Shown here one piece after another: positions 10,167-19,963 of a stretch of 64,000 nt of DNA. The stretch is from Bactericera cockerelli (taxonomy: Eukaryota > Arthropoda > Insecta > Hemiptera > Triozidae), in contig CM044955.1 in assembly GCA_024516035.1 (NCBI GenBank), positions 56,199,257-56,263,256 on the forward strand. Reading direction: 5' to 3'. The position numbers and the translations under genes were made by a program. The notes under the pieces are model-generated. The model had not been told where the DNA came from, ran no database searches, and saw only the letters and a list, made by a program, of their open reading frames with translations. Position 1 is the stretch's first letter, and each line of letters begins with the position of its first letter.

Positions 10167-10926
10167 CTTGGCTGCTCCCAAAATCAATAAAACCCTATGA
10201 TAAAGATAGAGCATACATAAAAATAGAGAATAGTATAAAGCTATAGATTACAAACTAACTAACATCTCATCATTGTGAATAAAATAAAAATTATTCTAGA
10301 TATTGCTGTTGTCAATGGATCCTTTTATCATAGAGAAAGAATCAGGATGTTGTATTTTATTCCCCGGGCGGAAAGCTTTACAATTTTCACTTGACCCTTT
10401 CAAAAGCTACAGGCTCACTTTACAACTTTACATCATGAAAAACATGTTTCTCATTAGATAGTAAATGTACAGAAAACGAGTGGAAAGTTAACGCCAACAG
10501 TTGGAGTTACTGTATTAAACTTTTGTAAGCAGATACAATTTCCATGTAATCATGACTAACATTAACATATTTCATCTCGTTATTCCGTGAAATTGTTATT
10601 CCTCTACTGTGGAGATTTTTTTAAACAAATTTTATGAACCATGAGTACCTACATTTTAATACATTTTACTTTAAATGAGAGAAAAAGAATGGTTCGGATT
10701 ATTTTTTCCTGGAAAAATCATTTTTTATTCGTATTTCAAAGATAAAATTTTTCTTGGAACTCGGCTACCGAGAGATTCTGCCTGAGCTGTTGCCCTGTGA
10801 TGTTTTTTTCATCATGAACTGATGAGATCCACCACGTGGTCTGAGTTAATCTTTTTTTAGAAAAGATATTTATAGACTCAGCTGTCTAAGCACCCAACTT
10901 TGCGCTGATGTGACTGACTACCAGAT

Positions 10927-10962
<36 letters not shown>

Positions 10963-11124
10963 CATGTATATTTTATTATAGGTACAATAAACATAACTAT
11001 AAAATCCCTATCCAGCATCTTAGGCCATGTAAGGGAGAGGTATTATTAATGAGGATTATGGTTTTCTTTTGTATTGAATTTTACATATTATTTATTTATA
11101 ATTACATGGCCTTAGATAGGTACA
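10166..11124. other. Unassigned region with a 35-nt poly(T) run
   Basis: No gene or named repeat seen. A homopolymer T run occupies about 10928-10962 and could be the tail of a minus-strand retroposon whose body I do not recognise. Confidence 0.35.
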
Positions 11125-11396
11125 TCTCTATATATAAAACAGAAAAAAGGACTACCTACCTACCTACCTACCTACCTACCTACCTATGTTTGTTTGTTTG
11201 TTTGTTTGTCCGGAGTTGTTTAACCAAAACGGTAAGAGATAGCGAAAAATGTTTCAGAATTGACCCCCCCAAAACCATTAACGCTTTGTCCAGAAAAATT
11301 ATAAAAAGTTCAAAAAGGCATTGCTGTCCAGCAGTACGGCCATGCCTTAGTAAATTTGAAATTTAGTCCCGTTGCAAAGCACGGGCAAACGGCTAG
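11125..11396 (+). mobile_element. Short non-autonomous Helitron-like element
   Basis: The 5' end reads TCTCTATATATAAAAC after an A. The 3' end carries a hairpin, CCCGTTGCAAAGCACGGG (5-bp stem), then a short spacer and a terminal CTAG followed by T. That matches the Helitron rules (5' TC, 3' hairpin then CTRR, insertion between A and T) with no terminal inverted repeats. Inside are a (CTAC)n run (about 11154-11186) and a (TTTG)n run (about 11188-11208). There is no Rep/helicase coding, so it would depend on an autonomous partner elsewhere. Confidence 0.7.
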
Positions 11397-11479
11397 TATA
11401 ATCATATAATTGATTGGAAATTGATAGTAAAAGATATGAATAGTGATAGGAAATAGTGATAGTAAAAAATATGAATAGT

Positions 11480-11480
<1 letters not shown>

Positions 11481-11518
<38 letters not shown>
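11481..11518. repeat. Poly(T) run, 38 nt
   Basis: Homopolymer T, possibly the reverse-strand tail of an otherwise unrecognised retroposon. The minus-strand poly-lysine frame across it is an artefact. Confidence 0.8.
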
Positions 11519-11522
<4 letters not shown>

Positions 11523-11582
11523 CCATGAATTTCGGATTTTTCCAAGTAGACAAATAGTAAATCTACTTGGTTACTACCAGAT

Positions 11583-11722
11583 GTGCACTGGTAGTCAAGT
11601 GGTTAACGCACTAGTCTGGTAATCCAGGTAGCATGGAGAGTGCTCTGAGTGCTAGGTGGTAGAAAATGTTTTGAGCATTAACCCCGCCTGGTGGTTACCT
11701 TCCACTAAAGAGTATTATTGTT
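11583..11722 (+). mobile_element. tRNA-derived SINE, family A, internally deleted
   Basis: Head from TGCACTGG through 'ctggtaatccaggtagc', then a jump straight to 'gctaggtggtagaaaatg', omitting box B and the following 60-70 bases. It ends with the usual 'cctggtggttaccttccact' block. Confidence 0.8.
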
Positions 11723-11761
11723 CTAAACGTGTCTACTGATAACGCAAGGAAGCTGTTTTTT

Positions 11762-11982
11762 TATTTACTTGGGTTGAACTTCGCTTTCATCTGCATGGTC
11801 ATATCACAACGGGCGTGTTACCCTCCATTCGCAGGAAGCTCATAAACCTGCTACCCACATTATCCTCACGGCCTCACCTAGCCTGGGTTGAGCCGCATTC
11901 AGAAGTCTTCTTTTCGCCGGACGTTGCTTAATTTCGGTGATCCTACGAGAACCAGTGCTTTCAACGCGCCATCGACGCTGGC
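11762..11982 (-). mobile_element. 5S rRNA-derived SINE, subtype 2
   Basis: On the minus strand: CCAGCGTCGATGGCGCGTTG, then TCGTAGGATCACCGAAATTA and AGCAACGTCCGGCG, closer to canonical 5S than subtype 1. The head then passes directly to 'gaagacttctgaatgc' without the GGATGGGTGACC box C. The central domain follows ('cccaggctagg', 'cgaatggagggtaacacg', 'gatatgaccatgcag'). Confidence 0.8.
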
Positions 11983-13052
11983 ATAAACTTTTTTGCTTGC
12001 AGCATTCTCAGAACAAAATTCAGGTCCCATAGCATAATTTCTGTTGCTTCTCGAGTACTATTTCCTGGTACACTTGGTCAGCGTCGCGTGTTATGCAGTA
12101 GGCTAGGTATATGGGTATTTTATTGCAGGCATCATATTGATTTGACATTAAATTTGTTTTAATTAAATCTGCAAAGAGAAATTTGAGGAGCCTAGTTTAC
12201 TCTCCTTATTTTTCATTGCACCAAAAGGTCATACAATAGGATTATGCTGAAGAAAAAAAAATATTATTCACAACAACAAAAAAATGCCAATTAGTTAATT
12301 ATATCTATCTATGAGACTCCATAAATTCTGCTCAAATGAAATAAAATATTGACTTGTTGACAATGCGGTGGGTAAAAATCATAAATATCCGAATTTATAG
12401 GTTCCGATTATATCATTTTTAATTGCAATGAAAAAAAAAAAAAAAAATATTAATAGAATTTTACGATTATTAGATTTAGTCAGATGTTTTTCACAGCGCA
12501 GTGAATTCTCTCCAAAAGTGTAAAAAAAAATCATTAACTATATTAATTTTTTTACAACCGTGAGCATAAATGGGCCTAACTTTTATGCTTTCAAATAAAT
12601 TCGACTGTAATTTCCGCCTATCTCCCAAATCGTTTGACATCTGTTTTTTCGAGTTGATGTCTCTTTCACTCCAATTTATAGCACATAGATATAAAACTAG
12701 TTCGTTGATGTCTCTCTCTTTCACTTTATCTTTCTGGTTCAACTAATGTTATCCTTAGCGCCTTTAGCATACTATTTTTCTTTAAAAAAAAAGGAAAGAA
12801 ATCATTGCTAAAATTTATCAAATCAGCCAATCTAAACATCAGTACATTCAGAAGTTGTAGGAAAGTATCATTATTATTATTATTACCTCTACACTTTATT
12901 AATAAGAAAATTATCTACAGTCAGATAAGTACAAATACTTCCGATTTCTAAATATTAGAAATTTCTCAGAAGTATAAAGTATACAAAATTGGAAACAATA
13001 TAATTGGAAAACTATAAATATATAAAATGCGATGTGCTATTTTCATCTAGAC
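11983..13052. other. Unassigned AT-rich sequence
   Basis: Includes a family H hairpin (CTTCCGATTTCTAAATATTAG type) at about 12940-12975 in inverted orientation and an (ATT)n run near 12872-12885. The 83-codon minus frame at 12491-12742 is not recognisable. Confidence 0.4.
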
Positions 13053-13277
13053 TATTAGGTACCCCAAACTTCTTTTCGACTGCCCAGCGCCCTCGCCCGC
13101 ACCGGACCCCCTCCTTTCCCTTACTTCATTTACATTATTAGGCACCTCAACTTCCTTTTCGACCACCATCGCCACCTGGGACCCCTCCTTTCCCCTTACT
13201 TCATTTACATTATTAGGTACCCTAAACTTCCTTTTCGTCCGCCCTCACCCGCATCGGGCACCCTCCTTTTCACTTAC
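13053..13277. repeat. Tandem repeat, three GC-richer units of 74-84 bp
   Basis: Each unit starts ATTAGG-ACC, continues 'aacttccttttcg', a C-rich stretch and 'ccctcctttcccttacttca'. Units begin at 13053, 13137 and 13211. It is markedly more C-rich than its surroundings. Confidence 0.75.
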
Positions 13278-14162
13278 TTCACTTGGAATGCCACGTCATG
13301 ATCAAAACATTTCCGGAACTCACATCACAATTTGTTTCCTTCTGACAGAAATGTCTTGAAAGTTTCAAGCACTTTGTTGTGATGTGCGTCTGATATGTGA
13401 AAGATAGACGGGGGAATGTGGTCTCAGGGTTGAGTTCATGGCTTTCGACTGCATGTTGTTGAGGGTTAAGGATGCATTTTTTTAATTTATATCTAAGTGC
13501 AAATCCCAAGAAAGCGTTCTTCGGAAAATCATGTTGTTGTTGATATTCTTTTTTATAATCATCAGTAGCGATTGTAAAACTTGTGCGGATTCATGATTTG
13601 AAGACTGTTGGGTCGATTCTCGTTCAAGTCAAATTTTAGGAAAGCTGATTTAAAATAAGACATCACTCTCATGATTTTCAACTCAAAAGTGATGACTTTT
13701 AATCATCTTCTTCCGTGTAACCTTTAATACTTTTTTTCGTGTCTCCTCATTTAACCGGCCTGATGAAACGTGAGTTTTGAGGACGTGTCAAGACTTGCTG
13801 CTTCTTGCTTTCACTTTCCGAGTCTTACTTTCTTTTTCACATAAAAAAGAAGGTGGGTTTTCGAAAGTTAACGGCTCTGTATTTTTATCTCATTTTCCCC
13901 GCTGTCAGAACTTTTCCATGGCTGAACTTCAGACATTTCTTTTCCGAGAACTTGCGAAGAATAGCACTGAAAACTCAAAAAACTGATATGATACTCGTGC
14001 GTCTCTTGAAGTTTTTTTCTCTCAAGTTAAGCAGTTTAAGTGGCAAAAAAAATTGAATATTTTTTTTTTTATCTAGATTCGTCTCTTATCGACAACTGAT
14101 CATTCCTAGCACTTTGTCTGCGCAAAGGTTACAAATCTTGCTCTTTCTCTACCACCTCCGCC
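13278..14162. other. Unassigned sequence
   Basis: Overlapping small frames at 13777-13986 and 13805-14056 share the same DNA in two phases, and neither looks like a protein family. No repeat recognised. Confidence 0.35.
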
Positions 14163-14280
14163 CTTAGACAGCATTGATTGCGCGTTGAATGCACCTGTTC
14201 TCGTAGGTTAACCATGTTAGGCAACGCCCAGCGAGGAGAAGACTTCGTGATGCTGACATTCCGGCCCAACCCAGGCCGGA
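14163..14280 (+). mobile_element. 5S rRNA-derived SINE, subtype 2, head fragment
   Basis: CGCGTTGAATGCACCTGTTC, then a shortened middle, 'ggcaacgcccagcgagg', 'agaagacttcgtgatgctg' and 'ccggcccaacccaggccgg'. As in the other subtype 2 copies, box C is absent. The element stops inside the central domain. Confidence 0.75.
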
Positions 14281-14295
14281 AAATATAAATATTTC

Positions 14296-14525
14296 TTTTT
14301 TTTTAAATGGGGTTTACGTCGCTTTCAACTGCCATGGTCATATCACGACGGGGATTTTACCCTCCATTCGCAGGAAACTCACAAAACTGCTACTCACATT
14401 GACCTCACCCAGCCTGAGTGGGCCGGGAAAAGCCAGCGTCACGAGAATTAGAATTTGAATGGTCACCCATCCAAGTCTTAACCTCGCTGGATGTCACTTA
14501 ACTTCGGTGTTCTGAAGGGAACCGG
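14296..14525 (-). mobile_element. 5S rRNA-derived SINE, subtype 1, 5'-truncated
   Basis: On the minus strand it runs from GGTTCCCTTCAGAACACCGA through box C and the full central domain (GGCTGGGTGAGGTCAATGTG, 'tcctgcgaatggagggtaaa'). It lacks the first 27 bases of the head and has a short T-rich boundary where the poly(A) should lie. Confidence 0.85.
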
Positions 14526-14554
14526 CAATAATGGCAATAATTGCCATTATTGCC
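14524..14554. repeat. 31-bp perfect palindrome at a SINE junction
   Basis: Arms GGCAATAATGGCAAT and its exact complement flank a single A. It lies between the truncated 5S SINE and the family C SINE. Confidence 0.9.
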
Positions 14555-14560
14555 ATGCCA

Positions 14561-14672
14561 TTCTGGAAACTGAAAATTTCGGTCAGAATTTTCCGCTCCG
14601 GTCGGGATTTGAACCCGCAACCTCCGGGTCAGTAACCAATGCTCTTAAACCACTGAGCCACTTAACACGGCA
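14561..14672 (-). mobile_element. tRNA-derived SINE, family C
   Basis: On the minus strand: 'agtggctcagtggtttaagagc', 'ttggttactgacccggagg', box B GGGTTCAAATCCC and 'gaccggagcggaaaattctg', followed by a short body ending in 'tttccagaa'. Other copies: 7392 (truncated) and 40385. Confidence 0.8.
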
Positions 14673-15030
14673 ATGAATTTTTTTCATACGATCAAAACCT
14701 ACCAGTTTACCTATACATTCCATTATTGACATGTTTGCACGAAAGACATAGTAAGTTATAAATTCCTGTGGGCTATAGAATAATACAATGCTAAACATTG
14801 CCTCCAGTAATTTTACTGAAACCACAAGCAGCATCGACCGTACCCCGCACTCATTATCCTTGAACTTGTGAGTTAAGATATTATTAGCTCCAAACATATT
14901 GTGGAGGGGTACTGGGGTAGCTTTAAACCATCCCTTTCGGTTAGCTCCTCTCCAATTCTCCAGGACTTTTAGTATGTTGTTCAGGAGACCTTCCCCTACA
15001 ACTGTACCAAAATTGGCTCATACATACAAC
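14673..15030. other. Unassigned sequence
   Basis: No supported feature. The minus-strand 104-codon frame at 14583-14897 starts here and runs into the family C SINE. Confidence 0.4.
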
Positions 15031-15204
15031 AATAATATTAACACACTAAGTGGAAGGTAACCACCAGGCGAGGTTAATGCTCAAAGCTTATTCTACCACC
15101 TAACCCTCAGAGTCTTATTATTTTGTGGACACAAACTCGAATTGATGAGGAAAAATTCATGCTCTCGATTACCAGACTAACGCGTAAATCACTTGACTAC
15201 CAAT
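15031..15204 (-). mobile_element. tRNA-derived SINE, family A, head partly deleted
   Basis: Shows the 'ctgagggttaggtggtagaa', 'gagcattaacctcgcctgg' and 'tggttaccttccact' blocks in reverse orientation. The box B region of the head is missing. Confidence 0.8.
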
Positions 15205-15814
15205 AGAATCAATCATTTCTTTAGAAATGTCTTCGTTGCTTGAGGTTTTGTGAGTTAAGATACTATTTGCTCAATTTTTTCCACTGTTGAAGTGTTTAAG
15301 CTTTTGTTTTTCTTCATCTATTTCATCTCTCTTTCTTTAGTGGGTAGCACAGCATTCTTAAATCAAAAGTGTTTTTGAAAGGGTCTAATAATTGGGTCAT
15401 CATAATGGACCTGAAATTTTGTAAGGAATCTCAACTAGTAAAATGTATATACGTAGGTACATAAATATTTATATACATGGTTTACCTATTTCTTACGTAT
15501 TTATATACTTGAAGCAATGCAAAAGCAGTTCCGGGGCCCAACTGCCTTAAAAAAAAAAAAAAAAAATGTACTTAAACAACTCTACACAATACACCACACA
15601 CAGGACAGAGATTGGGCCCAGAAAATTGCTTCTGGGCGTCCACAGGGGTTAATATCTCATCAGTCCTTTCTCCACCGTGCTCCACCATGACACAACTATA
15701 GTGGACACTGCACACGGAAACTAAACTCAGTTAGGTCACACACATCAAAAATGTATAAAGTAATATCAAGATATCGATCTTCTCTGACTTCTAACTACTA
15801 TCATTGTTTGTTTC
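15205..15814. other. Unassigned sequence
   Basis: Contains a poly(A) run of about 18 at 15548-15566; no gene or named repeat seen. Confidence 0.35.
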
Positions 15815-16070
15815 ATTGAGTTTAACTTCGCTTTGAACTACATGGTCATTTTTAGACAGGTGTTTTACCCCCTATTCTCTAGGAAAACAATCCAGCTACT
15901 GAAATTAACCTCAATCAGCATGAATGGGCCGGGAATAGCCAGTAGAAATTAGATTGTCATCAACCATGGATGGGTTCGAAACCAGAACGGTCACCAATCT
16001 ATGTCCTCACCACGCTGGACGTTGCTTCACTTTGGATGAGAACAGAACTGTTGTATTTAACGTGTCATTT
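15815..16070 (-). mobile_element. 5S rRNA-derived SINE, divergent copy
   Basis: In reverse orientation it keeps 'ccagcgtggtgaggac', 'gattggtgaccg', 'tcatgctgattgaggttaa' and a degenerate central domain. It is older than the copies with target-site duplications. Confidence 0.65.
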
Positions 16071-16164
16071 TTGTTGACTCTATATTTTTTTTTTTACATT
16101 CCTTTTTTACTTAGCCTAAAATGATTAAGCTAACACTTGTAGGTAATAATATCGACTTATTTAT

Positions 16165-16346
16165 ACTGCCCGATAAGGACTATTAAAGTCCTATTATTCC
16201 AGCAGTAAGGCCAAGACATATTATTATGTGGTAAAAATCCCGAATGGGAAGATAACTTGTCATGTCCCGGCTGGGTTTCAAACCCACGACCTCTGGAACC
16301 TGTGGATTCACAGAGTGCCGCCTTTACCACTGAGCTACCGGGACAG
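16165..16346 (-). mobile_element. tRNA-derived SINE, family D
   Basis: The head occupies plus-strand 16264-16344. On the minus strand it starts GTCCCGGTAGCTCAGTGG and ends CAGCCGGGAC, giving a perfect 7-bp acceptor stem, with T-arm GTGGGTTTGAAACCC. The anticodon arm pairs CTGTG with CACAG but leaves only a 4-nt loop, so it cannot be a normal tRNA. A body of about 85 bp follows ('cattcgggatttttacc', 'ttactgctggaataatagg'). Confidence 0.75.
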
Positions 16347-16560
16347 ACGTAGGTACTGTGCGGGTCGCGTTCTACAGGTTGAAATAAGGAAAGAAAAATA
16401 GATTCATTTATTTCCAAGGATGAAGGCGTCTCCACATAATTCTTACTCCAAGGCCATGGAGTATAGCTTACGTCTGTTGCTTTCCAGAGCATTTTTAAGC
16501 TGCTGAAAAATGTCATGTCATATCACCATGTTCAGGAGAGTTCTCATTAATTATGATTAT

Positions 16561-16835
16561 ACAAAGCTCACTTCCTTTTCTCCTAGAGGACACTGGTTAC
16601 TGGGTGGATCATCATACAAAGCTCACTTCCTTTTCTCCTAGAGGACACTGGTTACTGGGTGGATCATCATACAAAGCTCACTTCCTTTTCTCCTAGAGGA
16701 CACTGGTTACTGGGTGGATCATCATACAAAACTCACTTCCTTTTCTCCTAGAGGACACTGGTTACTGGGTGGATCATCATACAAAGCTCACTTCCTTTTC
16801 TCCTAGAGGACACTGGTTACTGGGTGGATCATTAT
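16561..16835. repeat. Minisatellite, five units of 55 bp
   Basis: Units begin at 16561, 16616, 16671, 16726 and 16781 with ACAAAGCTCACTTCC and contain TCCTAGAGGACACTGG and GTTACTGGGTGGATCAT. Identity is almost complete (one G-to-A change in unit 4), implying recent expansion or ongoing homogenisation. Confidence 0.95.
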
Positions 16836-16842
16836 AGATTGC

Positions 16843-17041
16843 AAGATATTTGCCATAGGCAAAAGGCCTGCACTTTAATTAGGACATCTGCTTATATTTT
16901 ATCTATGTTGTTTATCTTTTTCTTGTTGTCAATTTTTTTTTTTGTCAATTATTGTTGTCAAATTTTTATTTTAATTTTTATCATTATTTGTTTGTGTATA
17001 GGTGTGTCCTGTTAATTTAATTAAAAATAATTTAATAATAA
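16843..17041 (+). mobile_element. Short (AAT)n-tailed element, family L, degenerate
   Basis: TTTGCCATAGGCAAAAGGCC, 'ttaattaggacatctgctt', an AT-rich stretch matching the 9968 copy ('ttttatcattatttgtttgt') and a terminal TAATAATAAT. It abuts the minisatellite. Confidence 0.7.
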
Positions 17042-17281
17042 TTATACAAAGCTAAATTCCAAACTTTTTTAATGGGAAAAACTATTTCAAATTAAGATAA
17101 ACTAGTAGATGTTAGGCAACTACAGCCTTAGGCCTTAGGTAAACTAAATGAAAAGCTTAACCTAACCTAACCGAACCTAATGTGGTCTGTCTTAAAAAAG
17201 ACAGTTTACCTGTTAACATTGGTATAGGTATTATAAACCAATTTCACCTGTATTTTACACTACCCAGGTTACAAGTCCGCC
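17042..17281. other. Unassigned, with a short CCTAA-like run
   Basis: Around 17159-17178 'taacctaacctaaccgaacc' resembles degenerate telomeric repeats. Nothing else recognised. Confidence 0.4.
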
Positions 17282-17475
17282 ACCTTATCGATCAAGCTAC
17301 TGACTTGTAACCTGGAGGTCGGTAGTTCAAGTCCCGGTTTTAGCGTAGATTTATTAAAGTCAGTTTGAGTAGTTGTGGTATATCGAAAGTGATCAACCGG
17401 GGTTAAGTGGCAAAGAATGCCTAAGGCATTAACTTCGCCCCCGATTACAGAACAATTGTAATTAAAAATTATTAT
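17282..17475 (+). mobile_element. tRNA-derived SINE, family E
   Basis: Head 'cgatcaagctactgactt', 'gtaacctggaggtcggtag', box B GTTCAAGTCCC, then 'gtttgagtagttgtggtat', 'aacttcgcccccgattac' and an ATT-rich end. Degraded copies of the same layout lie at 34135, 38441 and 46418. Confidence 0.75.
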
Positions 17476-17828
17476 TGATCCCTTTTTTTGTAAATACTTC
17501 TAATTTTTTTTTTCTTTTTTTTAATTTATCGTTATTAATTTTTGCTGATGATTGTTTTGTAAAAAAAGTAAATAAATAAATAAATCAACACAAATATATG
17601 ATAACTTTTGCACCACCCAGTATTGACCTTCAAACGCACACCCTCCCCTCTTACCAAGGTATCTCACAATAATTTCAGCTTAACATTGCACTATTTACAT
17701 AAATGCATACCCTCGCTGAAACGACTGAGATAAGAAGAAACAGGTAGTATGAATATTAAAAGTGCAAACACCAAAACAGATAAACAGAGCATGCTGCTCA
17801 CTTATATTTATAAATGGGAGGAAATTAC
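17476..17828. other. Unassigned AT-rich sequence
   Basis: T-rich stretches at 17470-17530 and a (TAAA)n run at about 17570-17584; no gene. Confidence 0.4.
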
Positions 17829-17945
17829 TAAGGTGTGGTATAATTGGTTAAGGCTCTGGTCTGGTGGGACAGATAGCGTGAATTCCGTTGGTTCGAATCC
17901 CATCCAAAGCATGATTTTTTTGGTCACATATTTGAGAGTTTAACG
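17829..17945 (+). mobile_element. tRNA-like SINE head related to family A
   Basis: 'gtggtataattggttaagg', 'ctctggtctggtggg', 'gatagcgtgaattccg' and box B GGTTCGAATCCC follow the family A head, but with a different acceptor, and the body is short (ggtcacatatttgag). Confidence 0.6.
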
Positions 17946-18157
17946 ACACAGTATTGGTAACTTATGAATATGCTGAAATATAGGCCTGTTATTAGTACCA
18001 AGTCAGGAAGTAAAAAAAAATGATATGTCACTTTCTACTGACGGCGATATTTATCTCAAGACTACCTATTTTATGGATGAGAGCTGAAAGTACTTTTTTC
18101 CACTAAAGTAGGTACTTTACTAGTGCGAAAAATTGTAAAGGGGGAAAGTTGAAAATA

Positions 18158-19807
18158 CAGGGTGTCCCACCAAACTTGGACACCTCAAATTACTCGGCCC
18201 CTGAAAGAGTTTTTGAAAAATAAAAAATCCTAAGGTACATGGTCTAATTATGCGGTTTCAGTCATGAATTTTTTTTTATACAGGGTGGTTCAAAAGTCAG
18301 AAATTGAGGTGTCAACTTTCAATTTTTAAATGGATCGACCTGAATTTTATTTGATGATTTTACTTCTAAATGATACTTGAGTACTTTTTTAAACAAAAAT
18401 TTTACATACAGGGTGGTTTATTTTCGACCAATTTTTTTTCTAAATCTCGAATAACTCAAGTTTGTTTAATTTTTTCGATAATAAGAATACAGAGTGTTTG
18501 TGTAATGAAAACACGCACTTTCAATTGGCATCAAATTTTTTTATACAGGGTGGTTCACAAGTGAAATAATGACTTGATTTTTTTTAAAACTGAGTTTTTT
18601 AAATTTTTTATTTGGGATTAATAATTCTAACCTAATTTTACACATTTTTTGTTAGTCATATTGAAAAACAAAACTAAAGTGTTGTAAAGGGTGAGACATA
18701 ATTTTTTTGTGACACCCTGGATATGGGCAATCAAAGAGACGTAAATTCAAATATAAAACTAAATGTGCAAGAAAAACTTCGATTTTTAATTATATAAAAA
18801 AGTTATGGTGTTTTAACTAATATTGTCACATGGACCACCCTGTAGATATTTTCTTAAAACATCATATGGGTAGTCGAAATTGTCTAAAATTCAACGAGGA
18901 GTCCAAATCTGAAAGAAAAAAATTAGTTCAAAAAGCCATTTTCAATTTTGTGTCTACACCTACCTACTTTTTATTTCTAGTTTTAAAATCATTCAGTGTG
19001 TACACTAAATTGAAAATGGCTTCAAAATTCGTGTTTTTTACTTGTTTTTCCCCATGATTCGAAGTCTTCGTTGAATTTTATACAACCTCGAGTACCCACA
19101 TGATAGTTTAAGAGAATATCTACAGGGTGGTCCATGCGACAATATTAGTTAAAACACCATAACTTTTTGATATCATTAAAAATCAAAGTTTTTCTTGCAT
19201 ATTTAGTTTTTATATTTGAATTTACGTCTCTTTGACTGCCCATATACAGGGTGTCACAAAAAAATTATGTCTCACCCTGTACAACACTTTAGTTTTGTTT
19301 TTCGATATGACTAACAAAAAATGTGTAAAATTAGGTTAGAATTATTAATTTCAAATAAAAAATTAAAAAAACTCAGTTTCAAAAAAAATCAAGTCATTAT
19401 TTCACTTGTGAACCACCCTGTATAAAAAAATTTGATGCCAATTGAAAGTGCGTGTTTTCATTACACAAACACTTTCTATTCTTGTTATCGAAAAAATTAA
19501 ACAAACTTGAGTTATTCGAGATTTAGAAAAAAAATTGGTCGAAAAAAAACCACCCTGTATGTAAAATTTTTGTTTAAAAAAGTACTCAGGAATCATTTAG
19601 AAGTAAAATTATCAAATAAAATTCAGGTCGATCCATTTAAAAATCGAAAGTTGACACCTCAATTTCTGACTTTTGAACCACCCTGTATAAAAAAAATTCA
19701 TGACTGAAACCGCATAATTAGACCATGTACCCTAAGATTTTTTATTTTTCAAAAACTCTTTTAGGGGCCGAGTAATTTGAGGTGTCCAAGTTTGGTGGGA
19801 CACCCTG
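18158..19807. mobile_element. Long fold-back element (about 1.65 kb) with nested termini
   Basis: Begins CAGGGTGTCCCACCAAACTT and ends with its complement, both next to TA. Arms of about 780 bp are inverted copies with high identity, separated by a spacer of roughly 45 bp near 18982. The phrase TACAGGGTGGT recurs inside the left arm at about 18279, 18407 and 18544 and in mirrored form in the right arm, so each arm looks like several ends stacked in series. It has no transposase. Small frames here (18370-18564 plus, 19402-19596 minus) are the same arm translated twice. Confidence 0.88.
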
Positions 19808-19963
19808 TATTATTGAAATTTAAAATCCCTATTTTAGGGAGTATGGACTAGTATGGAGTCTCTGATTGTTTGTACTCATTGTGTTTGACACTTTCCTTTA
19901 TGTTACTACTCAAGCTAAAATATATACCTACTTACCTAGGTATGTAATTTTTAATACCGTTAC

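Noticed and set aside
11347..11553. Lysine-rich 68-codon frame
   Set aside because: The lysine run is the complement of a poly(T) tract.
16264..16344. A functional tRNA gene
   Set aside because: Perfect acceptor stem and T-arm, but the anticodon loop has four bases and a SINE body follows. The other tRNA-like units (8545, 17829, 23529, 34593) are likewise SINE heads.
18370..18564. 64-codon frames at 18370-18564 and 19402-19596 with almost the same protein
   Set aside because: They are the two arms of the fold-back element, not a conserved gene pair.
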